Source: Ollibium composti (lineage in GTDB: Bacteria; Pseudomonadota; Alphaproteobacteria; Rhizobiales; Rhizobiaceae). From it: DNA of 64,000 nt. Below, piece by piece: positions 53,379 through 63,487 of this stretch. The notes beneath the pieces were generated by a model, which was given only the letters and a program-made list of their open reading frames with translations, had not been told where the DNA came from and did not search any database. The position numbers were made by a program, and so were the translations under genes. Positions within the stretch are counted from its first letter, which is position 1. Every line of letters starts with the position of its first letter. Location: contig NZ_SSNY01000001.1 in NCBI RefSeq assembly GCF_004801285.1, positions 496,001 through 560,000 on the forward strand, written 5' to 3'.

Positions 53379-55979
53379 ATGGCCAGGGAAACGCGCGGCG
53401 ATTTCTACCCGGTGCCGATCGTCGATCACAATACGCGGCCCGGCGCGGTGACCAGGCTGGTGATCTTCATCGTCGTCCTCACGGCTGCGGCGATCGTGTT
53501 CGGCATCTTCCGCGAGCGCTTCGGCGATCCGTTCCTGCTGGGCATGCTGGGCGTGCTGGCGATGATCGGCGTCGGCTTCCTGTTCGCCACGGCCATCGGC
53601 TTCCTGCAGTTCTCGCCGCGTTCGTCGGGTGACGACCTTTCCAAGGCGTTCGTCGATTCCATGGCGCAGGGATTGCTCGTCACCGACGCCAAGGGCCGGG
53701 TGGTCTATGCCAACCGCGCCTATGCCGAGATGACGGGCGCGGCTTCCGCCGCCGACCTGAGGACCGTCGAGGGCCTGCTGTCGGACGTGCCGGAAGCGGC
53801 GGCGACCATCGACAGGCTGGCGTCGGGCCTGCGCGACGGCCAACCCGGCGATGGCGAATTCCGCCTCGCGCATTCGATCCGCCCCGGCGCCGAGTCCGGT
53901 GCGCGCTGGTATCGGACGCGGGCGCGCACCTTCAAGGTACCCGGCCAGCGCCAGCCGCTGCTGGCATGGCAGCTCGCCGACATTTCCGACGAGCGGGCCG
54001 AGCAGGAGCGTTTCTTCCTCGACCTACAGAAGGCCATCGACCACCTCGACCACGCGCCGGCGGGGTTCTTCTCGGCCGACCAGGAAGGCCGCGTCACCTA
54101 TATCAACGCCACGCTGGCGGAATGGCTGGGCATCGACCTCGCCTCCTTCACGCCGGGCGCCATCACGCTTTCCGAAATCGTCGCCGGTGACGGCATGGCG
54201 CTGGTCCGTTCGGTGAAGGCCGATCCCGGCACGACGCGCAACGCCGTGATCGACCTCGATCTCACCACGACTTCCGGCAAGATGCTGCCGGTGCGCTTCA
54301 TGCACCGGCTGACGGCGAGCCGCGAGGGATCGAGCGGCCCGACGCGCACCATCGTGCTCAACCGCACGCAGGGCGAGGACGCCTCTGCCGACCTGCGCGC
54401 CTCTGAGGTGCGCTTCACGCGCTTCTTCAACTCGACGCCGATGGCGATCGCCGGCGTCGACCACGACGGCCGCATCCTGCGCACCAACGCGCCGTTCCTG
54501 TCGCTGTTCGGGCCGGTGGTGGACCGTGACGCGGTGGACCGCAAGGTCCGCTTCGACACCGTCATCCACGAGCGCGACCGCCCGGCTTTCGCGGCGGCGC
54601 TCGAAAAGGCCAGCCAACGGCAGGCCGACATCGCGCCCATCGATACCGTCCTGCCCGACAACGAGGAGCGGCATATCCGCTTCTACGTCAACGCCATCGC
54701 CGACGGCACCGGCGGGGAGGGGGCGGAGGAGGCGGCCATCGTCTACGCGGTGGACACGACCGAGCAGAAGGCGCTGGAAGGCCAGATGGCGCAGAGCCAG
54801 AAGATGCAGGCGGTGGGGCAACTCGCCGGCGGCATCGCGCACGACTTCAACAACGTGCTGACCGCCATCATCATGGCGTCCGACCTGCTCCTGACCAACC
54901 ACCGGCCGTCCGATCCGTCCTTCCCGGACATCATGAACATCAAGCAGAACGCCAATCGCGCGGCCTCGCTCGTGCGGCAGTTACTGGCCTTCTCGCGCAA
55001 GCAGACGCTGCGGCCGGAGGTGCTCACCCTGACCGACGTTCTGGCGGACCTGCGCATGCTCTTGGCGCGGCTCGTCGGCAGCGACATCAAGCTCAGGATC
55101 GACCACGGTCGCGACCTGTGGCCGGTCAAGGTCGATATCGGCCAGTTCGAGCAGGTGGTGGTGAACCTGGCGGTGAACGCGCGCGACGCCATGCCCTCGG
55201 GCGGCGACTTGACGGTGCGCACGCGCAACGTGCCCGGCGACGAGAGCGGCACGTTCGCGGCCTATCGCGAGCTGACGCCGGGAGACTATGTGCTGGTCGA
55301 GGTGGAAGACAGCGGCAGCGGCATCGCGCCGGACGTGCTGAAGAAGATCTTCGAGCCGTTCTTCACCACCAAGGAAGTGGGCAAGGGCACCGGCCTCGGC
55401 CTGTCGATGGTCTACGGCATCATCAAGCAGACGGGCGGCTTCATCTTCTGCGATTCCGAGGTCGGCAAGGGAACGACGTTCCGCATCTTCCTGCCGCGCC
55501 ACATCGCCGAAGCGAAGAAGGCGGCGGAGACGGGATCGACGGCGGTCGACGGCGAGCGGCCCGCCGAGGCGGCGCCCGCGCCCAAGCCGGCCGAGGCCCG
55601 GGACCTCTCCGGCTCGGCCACCGTGCTTCTGGTCGAGGACGAGGACGCGGTGCGCATGGGCGGCATGCGCGCGCTGACCTCGCGCGGCTACACCGTGCAC
55701 GAGGCGTCGTCCGGCGTCGAGGCGCTGGAGGTGTTCGATTCGCTCGACGGCAAGATCGACATCGTCGTTTCCGACGTCGTCATGCCCGAGATGGACGGAC
55801 CGACGCTGCTCGGCGAGCTGCGCAAGCGCCAGCCGCACATCAAGTTCGTCTTCGTCTCCGGCTATGCCGAGGATGCGTTCGCCAGGAACCTGCCGGAAGA
55901 CGCGCAGTTCGGATTCCTGCCGAAACCCTTCTCGCTCAAGCAACTCGCCACCGTCGTCAAGGAAGTGCTGGAGGCCTAA
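53379..55979 (+). CDS. cckA: Hybrid sensor histidine kinase CckA
   Basis: An 866-residue hybrid kinase matching CckA. Two membrane helices occupy about 28-48 and 58-78. PAS-like sensor regions cover about 85-465 and include [12 protein letters not shown] and [12 protein letters not shown]. HisKA follows with phospho-His in [11 protein letters not shown] near residue 487. The ATP lid is [11 protein letters not shown] near 670, and the receiver domain has phospho-Asp near 797 in [12 protein letters not shown]. In Caulobacter CckA phosphorylates ChpT and thereby CtrA and CpdR. Neither ChpT nor CtrA is in this window. Start ATG 53379 follows AGGGGGC; a GTG at 53364 is possible. Divergent from the FliO-like gene. 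Confidence 0.92.
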   Translation: MARETRGDFYPVPIVDHNTRPGAVTRLVIFIVVLTAAAIVFGIFRERFGDPFLLGMLGVLAMIGVGFLFATAIGFLQFSPRSSGDDLSKAFVDSMAQGLLVTDAKGRVVYANRAYAEMTGAASAADLRTVEGLLSDVPEAAATIDRLASGLRDGQPGDGEFRLAHSIRPGAESGARWYRTRARTFKVPGQRQPLLAWQLADISDERAEQERFFLDLQKAIDHLDHAPAGFFSADQEGRVTYINATLAEWLGIDLASFTPGAITLSEIVAGDGMALVRSVKADPGTTRNAVIDLDLTTTSGKMLPVRFMHRLTASREGSSGPTRTIVLNRTQGEDASADLRASEVRFTRFFNSTPMAIAGVDHDGRILRTNAPFLSLFGPVVDRDAVDRKVRFDTVIHERDRPAFAAALEKASQRQADIAPIDTVLPDNEERHIRFYVNAIADGTGGEGAEEAAIVYAVDTTEQKALEGQMAQSQKMQAVGQLAGGIAHDFNNVLTAIIMASDLLLTNHRPSDPSFPDIMNIKQNANRAASLVRQLLAFSRKQTLRPEVLTLTDVLADLRMLLARLVGSDIKLRIDHGRDLWPVKVDIGQFEQVVVNLAVNARDAMPSGGDLTVRTRNVPGDESGTFAAYRELTPGDYVLVEVEDSGSGIAPDVLKKIFEPFFTTKEVGKGTGLGLSMVYGIIKQTGGFIFCDSEVGKGTTFRIFLPRHIAEAKKAAETGSTAVDGERPAEAAPAPKPAEARDLSGSATVLLVEDEDAVRMGGMRALTSRGYTVHEASSGVEALEVFDSLDGKIDIVVSDVVMPEMDGPTLLGELRKRQPHIKFVFVSGYAEDAFARNLPEDAQFGFLPKPFSLKQLATVVKEVLEA

Positions 55980-55996
55980 CGGCGCACGATACCCCG

Positions 55997-56022
55997 CGAA
56001 AGGTCCAAAAACGAGCCTTTCG
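55997..56022 (+). terminator. Weak hairpin after cckA
   Basis: CGAAAGG / CCTTTCG stem with a 12-nt loop 17 bp after the cckA stop. No T-run follows. Confidence 0.3.
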
Positions 56023-56081
56023 TCACGGTGTACGATTGTTGGCGCGCGCCGGTGGTGTCATGATGGCATCGTGGGGGTGCG

Positions 56082-56801
56082 ATGACGCCGCACAACGAGG
56101 CCGAGAGGGACGACTATGCAGGGACGGTGCTGCTGGCGGGAGACCCGCAGCGCGCCCGATGGATCGCGGAGACGTTTCTGGAGGCGCCGCGCTGCGTCAA
56201 CCGGCGGCGCGAGGCTCTCGGTTTCACCGGCACTTTCCGCGGCTCTTCGATCAGCGTGCAGACGACCGGCATCGGGGCGTCCTCTTTCCTGATCTACACG
56301 CACGAATTGCTGGACCACTTCGGCCCGCGAACGCTGATCCGCATCGGCACATGCGGCGGGCTGACCGGCGCGGCCGCGCTGCGCAGCCTGGTGATCTCGA
56401 GCGAGGTGCGGGGCGAGGATGCGGTGAGCGGTCAGGTCTTCGGCCTCTACGATGCGCGGGATTGCCGGCCCGACCCGGATCTTCTGCGCCGGGCGCTCGA
56501 AAAGGCCGGGGAACTCGGCATCGCCTGCCGGGCAGGCCTGACCGTTTGCAGCGACGTCTTCTATCATCCGCGCGGCTCCGGCATCAGCCGCTTCGCCGCG
56601 GCGCAGGCGGCCGGCGCCATCGCCGTCGACATGGAGACCAGCGCGCTCTACCGCATCGCCGGCCACTTCGGCGCGCGGGCGCTGTCGATCTGCACGGTGG
56701 TCGACAACATCGCCACCGGCGAGGAAACCGACTATGCCGAGCGGCAGGCGCTTTTCACGGACATGACGAGGCTCGCCCTCGAGGTCGCCTGCGCGTCCTG
56801 A
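56082..56801 (+). CDS. deoD: DeoD-type purine nucleoside phosphorylase
   Basis: A 239-residue phosphorylase that splits purine nucleosides with phosphate. Matching E. coli DeoD, the N-terminus has T-P-H (His4), phosphate-binding Arg in DPQRARW, Arg in NRRREALGFTG and LIRIGTCGG (Thr where E. coli has Ser90), and the catalytic Asp in VVDNI. AVDMETSALY carries the ribose-binding Met-Glu. The gene stands alone after cckA with a 102-bp gap; no other nucleoside catabolic genes are near. Substrate preference is open. Confidence 0.85.
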   Translation: MTPHNEAERDDYAGTVLLAGDPQRARWIAETFLEAPRCVNRRREALGFTGTFRGSSISVQTTGIGASSFLIYTHELLDHFGPRTLIRIGTCGGLTGAAALRSLVISSEVRGEDAVSGQVFGLYDARDCRPDPDLLRRALEKAGELGIACRAGLTVCSDVFYHPRGSGISRFAAAQAAGAIAVDMETSALYRIAGHFGARALSICTVVDNIATGEETDYAERQALFTDMTRLALEVACAS

Positions 56802-56845
56802 CTTGCGGCCGTTCTGCGCGGGCGGCGGTCAAGGGCGCGGGCGGG

Positions 56846-56874
56846 TTGCCTTTTGCACCGCAACAGACTATATG
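56846..56874 (+). promoter_or_regulatory. Strong candidate promoter of rpsB
   Basis: TTGCCT (56846-56851), 17-bp spacer, TATATG (56869-56874). This is among the best sigma-70-type matches in the window and would give an rpsB leader of about 150 nt. The leader contains possible stems such as GGACTTTGGTGTCTGTCC and may mediate ribosomal-protein feedback (inference). Confidence 0.6.
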
Positions 56875-57032
56875 CGCGCCCATTCCACACACGGACTTTG
56901 GTGTCTGTCCGGGAGAAATCCGGCGGAAACCTCCGGTGGCGGTGAGGTCAGGCCATCTGAACAGCTCTGCTTTCAGGCCGGTTTGCCGAAATCGTCAAGT
57001 GTCCGTGGAGGTCAACCGGAAAGGAAATGAGA

Positions 57033-57833
57033 ATGGCTCTGCCCGACTTCAGCATGCGCCAGCTTCTGGAAGCTGGCGTTCACTTCGGCCACCAGACGCA
57101 TCGCTGGAACCCGAAGATGGCGCCCTACATCTACGGCGCCCGCAACAACATCCACATCATCGACCTGTCGCAGACGGTGCCGCTGCTGCACCAGGCGCTC
57201 AAGCAGGTTTCCGACGTCGTCGCCCGCGGCGGCCGCGTGCTGTTCGTCGGCACGAAGCGCCAGGCTTCGGACATCGTGGCGGACGCCGCGCAGCGTTCGG
57301 CGCAGTACTACGTCAATTCGCGCTGGCTCGGCGGCATGCTGACCAACTGGAAGACGATCTCCAATTCGATCCAGCGCCTGCGCAAGCTCGACGAACTGCT
57401 TTCCGGCGGCGAAGCCCAGGGCTTCACCAAGAAGGAGCGCCTGAACCTCGACCGCGAGCGCGAGAAGCTCGACAAGGCGCTGGGCGGCATCAAGGACATG
57501 GGCTCGACGCCCGACCTGATGTTCGTCATCGACACCAACAAGGAGGCCATCGCCATCCTCGAGGCCAAGCGCCTTGGTATCCCGGTGGTGGCGATCGTCG
57601 ATTCGAACTGCGATCCGGACAAGGTCGATTTCCCGATCCCCGGCAACGATGACGCCGCGCGCGCCATCCAGCTCTACTGCGACCTGATCGCCAAGGCCGC
57701 CATCGACGGCATCGCCCGCCAGCAGGGTGCGCTGGGCGTCGACATCGGCGCTTCCGCCGAAGCCCCGGCCGAGCCGGCGCTGGAGGAAGCTCCGGTCGCC
57801 GAGACCCCGGCCGCCGAGGCGCCGGAAGCCTGA
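57033..57833 (+). CDS. rpsB: 30S ribosomal protein S2
   Basis: A 266-residue small-subunit ribosomal protein. The family signature appears as [19 protein letters not shown] near the start, and the core runs to about residue 235. A 30-residue acidic, Ala/Pro/Glu-rich C-terminal extension follows, common in alphaproteobacteria. The start at 57033 has AAGGA 7 nt upstream; an ATG two codons earlier is the alternative. tsf follows 209 bp downstream. Confidence 0.97.
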   Translation: MALPDFSMRQLLEAGVHFGHQTHRWNPKMAPYIYGARNNIHIIDLSQTVPLLHQALKQVSDVVARGGRVLFVGTKRQASDIVADAAQRSAQYYVNSRWLGGMLTNWKTISNSIQRLRKLDELLSGGEAQGFTKKERLNLDREREKLDKALGGIKDMGSTPDLMFVIDTNKEAIAILEAKRLGIPVVAIVDSNCDPDKVDFPIPGNDDAARAIQLYCDLIAKAAIDGIARQQGALGVDIGASAEAPAEPALEEAPVAETPAAEAPEA

Positions 57834-57886
57834 GAAGGCGAAGGCCGGCCCCGGCCTTCACATTCCTGAAATCACGGCGTGCCAGA

Positions 57887-57930
57887 GCATTTCCAGCAAA
57901 AGTGTGAAACGGTTTTGCGTCCGGAAATGC
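57887..57930. repeat. Small rhizobial palindromic repeat, rpsB-tsf gap
   Basis: Outer stem GCATTTCC / GGAAATGC and inner stem GCAAAA / TTTTGC with a GTGTGAAACGG centre. Same build as the copy at 39456-39500. It sits in the rpsB-tsf intergenic region and would be part of the transcript. Confidence 0.75.
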
Positions 57931-57957
57931 GTAGAGAACGGTCCGCCTGAATCAACG

Positions 57958-58020
57958 GCGCATCATCGAGCTTTCGATGGTGCGCCCGCGCATTGAAGCC
58001 CCTGCCGGGGAAAATGCGCG
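57958..58020 (+). promoter_or_regulatory. Paired hairpins in the tsf leader
   Basis: Hairpin 1: GCGCATCATCGA (57958-57969) pairs with TCGATGGTGCGC (57974-57985), 11 of 12 bases, GCTT loop. Hairpin 2: CGCGCATT (57987-57994) pairs with AATGCGCG (58013-58020), with an inner CCCC/GGGG pair. The second ends 22 nt before the tsf ATG. They could tune tsf relative to rpsB. Confidence 0.45.
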
Positions 58021-58042
58021 TTTCGAGACAAAGAGGCATTCA

Positions 58043-58963
58043 ATGAGCATTTCAGCAGCACAGGTCAAAGAACTGCGCGACCTGACGGGCGCCGGCATGA
58101 TGGACTGCAAGGCGGCGCTGGCCGAGACCAACGGCGACATGGAGGCGGCGGTCGACTGGCTGCGCGCCAAGGGCATCGCCAAGGCCGACAAGAAGGCCGG
58201 CCGCGTCGCGGCCGAGGGCCTGATCGGCGTCGAGGCGGGCGTGCGCGAGGCGGCCATCGTCGAGGTCAACTCCGAGACCGACTTCGTCGCCCGCAACGAC
58301 GCCTTCCAGGCGATCGTCGCCAACGTCGCCAAGGTGGCGCTCGCCTACGGTTCGACCGAGGCGGTGGCCAACGCCAAGTATCCCGGCTCCGACAAGACCG
58401 TCACCGAGACGATCAAGGACGCCGTCGGCACCATCGGCGAGAACCTCGGCTTCCGCCGTTCCGAGAAACTGACGGTCTCGCAGGGCGCGGTCGCGACCTA
58501 CATCCACAACGCGGTGGCCGACAATCTTGGCAAGCTCGGCGTGCTGGTCGCCATCGAGACGGCCGGCGACGCACACAAGGCCAGCGCCTTCGCGCGCCAG
58601 GTCGCCATGCATGTCGCGGCGACCAACCCGCTGTCGCTGGACGTCGATGCGCTGGACCCGGCCGCCGTCGAGCGCGAGAAGGCGATCTTCTCCGAGCAGG
58701 CCCGCCAGTCCGGCAAGCCCGAGAACATCATCGAAAAGATGGTCGAAGGCCGCCTGCGCAAGTTCTACGAGGAAGTCGTGCTTCTGAAGCAGGCCTTCGT
58801 GCTCAACCCCGACCTGACGGTCGAGAAGGCGCTGAAGGAAGCCGAGAAGGACATCGGCGCCCCGGCCAAGATCACCGCCTACCTGCGCTTCGCGCTGGGC
58901 GAGGGCATCGAGAAGGAAGAGACCGACTTCGCGGCCGAGGTCGCGGCGGCGGTCAAGAAGTAA
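58043..58963 (+). CDS. tsf: Elongation factor Ts
   Basis: A 306-residue nucleotide exchange factor for EF-Tu. The UBA-like N-terminus has [18 protein letters not shown], and the core motif TDFVARN at about 82-88 inserts into EF-Tu. Two dimerisation-type repeats follow. It belongs to the rpsB-tsf-pyrH-frr cluster order common in bacteria. The start at 58043 directly precedes the conserved S-I-S-A-A-Q-V-K. Confidence 0.97.
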   Translation: MSISAAQVKELRDLTGAGMMDCKAALAETNGDMEAAVDWLRAKGIAKADKKAGRVAAEGLIGVEAGVREAAIVEVNSETDFVARNDAFQAIVANVAKVALAYGSTEAVANAKYPGSDKTVTETIKDAVGTIGENLGFRRSEKLTVSQGAVATYIHNAVADNLGKLGVLVAIETAGDAHKASAFARQVAMHVAATNPLSLDVDALDPAAVEREKAIFSEQARQSGKPENIIEKMVEGRLRKFYEEVVLLKQAFVLNPDLTVEKALKEAEKDIGAPAKITAYLRFALGEGIEKEETDFAAEVAAAVKK

Positions 58964-58988
58964 GCCCTGCCGCAGGCAGTTTCACCAG

Positions 58989-59014
58989 GGGCGCCGCGTG
59001 ACATCGCGGCGCCC
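58989..59014 (+). terminator. Possible attenuating hairpin after tsf
   Basis: Perfect 10-bp stem GGGCGCCGCG / CGCGGCGCCC with a TGACAT loop, then TTCGTG. The T-run is too short for a classic terminator. It may reduce readthrough into pyrH. Confidence 0.45.
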
Positions 59015-59103
59015 TTCGTGTATCGGGTCGCATCATCATTGAGACGCGCCGTGCGGCGTCGGGCGATTTGTCCGGCCGCCTTCGCCACGATCCCGAGGAC
59101 CAG

Positions 59104-59826
59104 ATGACGGCCAAGCCCCTCTACCGACGCGTGCTTCTCAAGGCGTCGGGCGAAGCCCTGATGGGCGAACAGCATTTCGGCATCGACGTTTCCGTCGTCG
59201 ACCGCATCGCAGCCGACATCGCCGAGGCGAGGGCGCTCGGTGTCGAGGTCGGCGTCGTCATCGGCGGCGGCAACATCTTCCGCGGCGTGGCCGTCGCTTC
59301 CAAGGGCGGCGACCGGGTGACCGGCGACCATATGGGCATGCTCGCCACCGTCATCAATTCGCTGGCACTGCGCACTTCGCTCAACAAGATCGGCGTCGAG
59401 TCCGTCGTTCTCTCCGCCATCGCCATGCCCGAGATTTGCGAAAGCTTCTCGCAGCGCCAGGCCACCGCCTACATGGACCAGGGCAAGGTGGTGATTTTCG
59501 CCGGCGGCACCGGCAATCCCTTCTTCACCACCGATTCGGCGGCGGCGCTGCGCGCGGCCGAGATCGGCGCGGACGCCCTGTTCAAGGGCACGCAGGTGGA
59601 CGGCGTCTATTCCGCCGACCCCAAGAAGGACCCGAACGCGACGCGCTTCGAGCGCATCAGCCATGCCGAAGTCATCACCAGGGGCCTTTCCATCATGGAT
59701 ACGGCGGCGATTGCCCTTGCGCGCGAAAACAACATCCCGATAATCGTCTATTCGATCCACGAAAAAGGCGGTTTCGGCGAAATATTGAAAGGCGGCGGCC
59801 GCTGCACGGTGGTCGCGGACGATTGA
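59104..59826 (+). CDS. pyrH: UMP kinase
   Basis: A 240-residue amino-acid-kinase-fold enzyme that phosphorylates UMP to UDP, the entry to UTP and CTP. The N-terminus has RRVLLKASGEALMG, the glycine loop VIGGGNIFRG near 57-66 and the nucleotide loop FAGGTGNPFFTTD near 134-146. Bacterial UMP kinase is usually activated by GTP and inhibited by UTP. ATG 59104 was chosen over a start 12 codons upstream since the conserved core begins there. frr follows 57 bp later. Confidence 0.96.
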   Translation: MTAKPLYRRVLLKASGEALMGEQHFGIDVSVVDRIAADIAEARALGVEVGVVIGGGNIFRGVAVASKGGDRVTGDHMGMLATVINSLALRTSLNKIGVESVVLSAIAMPEICESFSQRQATAYMDQGKVVIFAGGTGNPFFTTDSAAALRAAEIGADALFKGTQVDGVYSADPKKDPNATRFERISHAEVITRGLSIMDTAAIALARENNIPIIVYSIHEKGGFGEILKGGGRCTVVADD

Positions 59827-59883
59827 TCCGAAGCGGATCCGGACAAAAGACAGCAAGGCCGACCGACAGGCCGGGAGACAGGA

Positions 59884-60438
59884 ATGACTGGCGACTACGA
59901 CGATCTCAAGCGGCGCATGGACGGGGCGATTGCCGCCTTCAAGCACGACCTGGCCTCGCTGCGCACCGGCCGCGCATCCTCCAACCTGCTCGATGCCGTC
60001 CAGGTGCAGGCTTACGGCTCGGCCATGCCGATCAACCAGGTGGCCAACGTCACCGTGCCGGAGCCACGCATGCTTTCGGTTTCGGTGTGGGACAAGTCGA
60101 TGGTCGGCGCCGTCGACCGCGCCATCCGCGAATCCAATCTCGGCTTCAATCCGATCGTCGACGGCACGACGCTGCGCATTCCGCTGCCGGAACTCAACGA
60201 GCAGCGGCGCAAGGAACTGGTGAAGATCTCGCACACCTATGCCGAGAACGCCCGCGTCGCCGCGCGCCATGTGCGCCGCGACGGCATGGATTTCCTGAAG
60301 AAGGCGGAGAAGGACGGCGACATCAGCGAGGACGATCACCGCAAGCAGGCGGACCGCGTCCAGAAGCTGACCGACGAGATCATCAGCACGATTGACAGCC
60401 TTCTGACCGAGAAGGAAGCGGAGATCATGCAGGTCTGA
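59884..60438 (+). CDS. frr: Ribosome recycling factor
   Basis: A 184-residue two-domain protein that splits post-termination ribosomes with EF-G. The N-terminal helix has [15 protein letters not shown], the tRNA-mimic region [11 protein letters not shown], and the end [20 protein letters not shown]. Length is normal. uppS starts 23 bp downstream, and the order pyrH-frr-uppS is conserved. Confidence 0.97.
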   Translation: MTGDYDDLKRRMDGAIAAFKHDLASLRTGRASSNLLDAVQVQAYGSAMPINQVANVTVPEPRMLSVSVWDKSMVGAVDRAIRESNLGFNPIVDGTTLRIPLPELNEQRRKELVKISHTYAENARVAARHVRRDGMDFLKKAEKDGDISEDDHRKQADRVQKLTDEIISTIDSLLTEKEAEIMQV

Positions 60439-60461
60439 GCGGACCTGCCGAAAGCGGAACG

Positions 60462-61181
60462 ATGGCAACTCCCGCGCATGTCGCGATCATCATGGACGGA
60501 AACGGGCGCTGGGCGAAGGCCCGTGGCCTGCCGCGCCTCGCCGGCCATCGCGCCGGCGTCGAGGCGTTGCGCAAGACCGTCCGCGCCGCGCCCGGCCTCG
60601 GTATCTCGCACCTGACCGTCTACGCCTTCTCCTCCGAGAACTGGTCGCGGCCGAAGTCGGAAGTCAGCGATCTGATGGGCCTGCTCAAGCTGTTCATCCG
60701 CCGCGATCTCGCCGACCTGCACCAGAGCGGCGTCAGGGTGCGCGTCATCGGCGACCGCGACGGCCTGCAGCCCGACATCCGCGCGCTATTGGAAGAAGCC
60801 GAATCGCTGACCGCCCGCAACGGCGCGCTGAACCTCATCATCGCCTTCAACTACGGCGGCCGCGACGAGATCGTGCGCGCCGCGCGCAAGCTCGCCGAAG
60901 CTGCCGCCGCCGGCACCATCGCGGCCGATGCCATCACCGCCGACAGTTTCGCCGGCGCGCTCGACACCGCCGGCCTGCCGGACCCCGAACTCGTCATCCG
61001 CACCAGCGGCGAATTGCGCCTGTCCAATTTCCTGCTCTGGCAGGCGGCCTACAGCGAACTCGTTTTCCTGCCCTGCTACTGGCCGGATTTCGGCCCGGAG
61101 CAGCTTGCCGAGGCGCTGCATGCCTTCGGCCGCCGCGAACGCCGCTTCGGCGGGCTGGCCCCGCAGGACATCGCCCTGTGA
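60462..61181 (+). CDS. uppS: Isoprenyl transferase (undecaprenyl diphosphate synthase)
   Basis: A 239-residue cis-prenyltransferase that builds the C55 lipid carrier for peptidoglycan and O-antigen from farnesyl diphosphate. [17 protein letters not shown] carries the catalytic Asp, and the [15 protein letters not shown] segment binds the pyrophosphate of IPP. The gene follows frr and precedes cdsA by 10 bp. Confidence 0.95.
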   Translation: MATPAHVAIIMDGNGRWAKARGLPRLAGHRAGVEALRKTVRAAPGLGISHLTVYAFSSENWSRPKSEVSDLMGLLKLFIRRDLADLHQSGVRVRVIGDRDGLQPDIRALLEEAESLTARNGALNLIIAFNYGGRDEIVRAARKLAEAAAAGTIAADAITADSFAGALDTAGLPDPELVIRTSGELRLSNFLLWQAAYSELVFLPCYWPDFGPEQLAEALHAFGRRERRFGGLAPQDIAL

Positions 61182-61191
61182 GCGCATCATC

Positions 61192-62016
61192 ATGAGCAAC
61201 CTTCAGGTGAGGGTCATCTCGGCGGTCGTGCTGATCGCCCTGATCCTGGTGCCGACCTGGTACGGCGGGGTGCCGTTCCGCCTCGTCGCCGTCCTCATCG
61301 CCGGCGCGGTCTTCTACGAATGGGTGCGCATGGCGCGTTTCGGCGGCGAACTGAAGCCTCTCGATTTCCTGCCGGGCGTGCTGATGCTGGTCTTTCTCGC
61401 GGCCCTTGCCGCCGGCCTGCCGGCACTGGCGCTGCTCGTCCTGCTCGTGGCCCTGGTGGCCGTCGCCGCGATCGTGGCTGCGATGCGCCGGGACGGGGCA
61501 GGGCGCTGGGATGCGTCCGGCATAGCCTATGCCGGCCTGTCCGGTCTCTCGCTCGCCCTGCTGCGCGGCGACGACCATTCAGGCCTGCTGGCGATCCTGT
61601 TCCTGTTCGCGGTGGTGTGGGCGACCGACATCCTCGCCTATTTCGTCGGCCGGGCCGTCGGCGGGCCGAAACTGGCGCCGTCCATCTCGCCCGGCAAGAC
61701 GCGGAGCGGCGCGCTCGGCGGCGCCGTCGGCGGCGTGGTCGCCGGTGTCGTCCTGGCGGTGATCGCGGGGGCGGGCAATCTTGCCTGGCTGGGCATCGTC
61801 GCGCTCATCCTGTCTGTCGTCTCGCAGGCCGGCGACCTGTTCGAATCGTGGGTGAAGCGCCGCCACGGCCGCAAGGATTCCAGCCAGCTCATCCCCGGTC
61901 ACGGTGGCGTGATGGACCGGGTGGACGGGCTTGTCGCGGCCGCCTTCGCGCTGTACCTCATCGGCTGGGCGGCAGCTTCGGCGGATCATCCGGCGCACGG
62001 CCTGTTCGCGGGCTGA
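61192..62016 (+). CDS. cdsA: Phosphatidate cytidylyltransferase
   Basis: A 274-residue integral membrane enzyme making CDP-diacylglycerol from phosphatidate and CTP. About seven to eight helices are predicted. The family signature at the C-terminal end appears as the segment SQAGDLFESWVKRRHGRKDS followed by GHGGVMDRVD, whose acidic residues bind metal. It sits between uppS and rseP, as in most proteobacteria; the dxr gene often found before uppS is absent. Confidence 0.94.
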   Translation: MSNLQVRVISAVVLIALILVPTWYGGVPFRLVAVLIAGAVFYEWVRMARFGGELKPLDFLPGVLMLVFLAALAAGLPALALLVLLVALVAVAAIVAAMRRDGAGRWDASGIAYAGLSGLSLALLRGDDHSGLLAILFLFAVVWATDILAYFVGRAVGGPKLAPSISPGKTRSGALGGAVGGVVAGVVLAVIAGAGNLAWLGIVALILSVVSQAGDLFESWVKRRHGRKDSSQLIPGHGGVMDRVDGLVAAAFALYLIGWAAASADHPAHGLFAG

Positions 62017-62128
62017 CGCCAATGCAGCAGGCAGGCGACGTCACGGATTTGCCCGCAGTGGCGGCACATTCAGGCAAGCGGACGGCAGGCAGGCGGACGG
62101 CAGGCATCCGGACAATCGAGGGCGACAG

Positions 62129-63268
62129 GTGAACGAACTTTTGCATGCCCTCACGAGCACTGAGGGAATCCTGATCGGCACGCTGGTGCCGTTCCTGTTC
62201 GTGCTGACGGTCGTCGTGTTCGTCCACGAGATGGGCCACTATCTCGTCGGCCGGGCTTGCGGCATCGGCGTCAACGCCTTCTCCATCGGCTTCGGCCCCG
62301 AGTTGATCGGCTTCAACGATCGCCACGGCACGCGCTGGAAGCTGTGCGCCATCCCGCTCGGCGGTTACGTGAAGTTCGTCGGCGACATGAACGCCACGTC
62401 GAGCCCGACCGATCCGGAGACCGCCGGGCTCAGCGAAGCCGAGCGCAAGGTGGCTTTCCACACCCAGCCGGTCTGGAAGCGCGCGGCTACGGTCTTTGCC
62501 GGCCCGCTGTTCAACTTCCTGCTCACCATCGCCGTCTTCGCCGTCCTGTTCGCCGCCTATGGCCGCTACGTGGCGGAACCGATGGTGGCGTCGGTCACCG
62601 CCGGCAGCCCGGCCGCGGAGGCCGGCATCATGCCCGGCGACCGGTTCGTCAGCGTCGACGGCGAGAAGGTGGAAACCTTCGCCGACGTGCAGCGCCTAGT
62701 CTCGGGCCGTGCGGGCGACGCCATCACCTTCGTCATGCTGCGCGACGGCAAGGACGTCACCGTCGTCGCCACGCCAAGGCTGATGGAGCAGCAGGACGCG
62801 CTCGGCAACAAGGTGCAGGTGGCCATCATCGGCGTGGTCAACAACCAGGAAGTCGGCCAGCCGCGCCTCGTCACCTATACGCCCGTCCAGGCGCTCGGCG
62901 TCGCTGTGGAAGAAACCGGCCATATCATCGAGCGCACCGGGCAGTTCCTGAAGCGCTTCGCCGTCGGGCGAGAGGACAAGTGCCAGCTCGGCGGGCCGGT
63001 GAAGATCGCCGGCATGGCCGGGCAGGCCGCCAAGCTCGGTTTCGAGTGGCTGGTGCAGCTCGTCGCGCTGCTGTCGGTCGGCATCGGCATCCTCAATCTG
63101 CTGCCGATTCCACCGCTGGATGGGGGGCACCTGTTGTTCTACGCGGTGGAGGCCGTCATCCGGCGTCCGGTGTCGGAAAGGATGATGGAGGCGATGTATC
63201 GCACCGGTTTCCTGCTGGTGCTCGGCTTCATGGGGTTCGTTTTCTGGAACGATCTGTTTGGGTGCTGA
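62129..63268 (+). CDS. rseP: Site-2 metalloprotease RseP
   Basis: A 379-residue inner-membrane zinc protease that cuts anti-sigma factors and signal peptide remnants within the membrane. The zinc site HEMGH is His33-His37 in the first helix; a periplasmic PDZ domain with GSPAAEAGIMPGDRFVSV follows at about 150-240; the third ligand is Asp in PIPPLDGGH near the end. One PDZ domain is visible rather than two. Translation starts at GTG 62129; the frame before it is low-complexity. bamA lies 219 bp downstream. Confidence 0.93.
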   Translation: MNELLHALTSTEGILIGTLVPFLFVLTVVVFVHEMGHYLVGRACGIGVNAFSIGFGPELIGFNDRHGTRWKLCAIPLGGYVKFVGDMNATSSPTDPETAGLSEAERKVAFHTQPVWKRAATVFAGPLFNFLLTIAVFAVLFAAYGRYVAEPMVASVTAGSPAAEAGIMPGDRFVSVDGEKVETFADVQRLVSGRAGDAITFVMLRDGKDVTVVATPRLMEQQDALGNKVQVAIIGVVNNQEVGQPRLVTYTPVQALGVAVEETGHIIERTGQFLKRFAVGREDKCQLGGPVKIAGMAGQAAKLGFEWLVQLVALLSVGIGILNLLPIPPLDGGHLLFYAVEAVIRRPVSERMMEAMYRTGFLLVLGFMGFVFWNDLFGC

Positions 63269-63487
63269 AATCATGAAGAAATTCGACTTCAGACCGTCGG
63301 TCGTTCAGCGCCCGTTTACCATGCCGGGGGATAGGCGTGACGCGAAAGCCACGCCGAACGGTGAAGTAAATACAAATTAACCAGAAGCCTTGCGTGTAGG
63401 GAAAATCCGGTTATTACGGTACGGGAAATAGACCGCACGTCCGGTTTTCTCGCCGTGGGGACTACGAGAAAAAGGTTCTTAAGCCCG

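Noticed and set aside
61992-62128. Longer N-terminus for RseP
   Set aside because: The open frame continues upstream through the cdsA end, but its residues are Arg/Gly-rich and the RseP core begins right after GTG 62129.
63273-63380. 35-codon ORF between rseP and bamA
   Set aside because: Weak ribosome binding site, no signal or domain, and overlapping the likely bamA promoter region. Possible but not supported.
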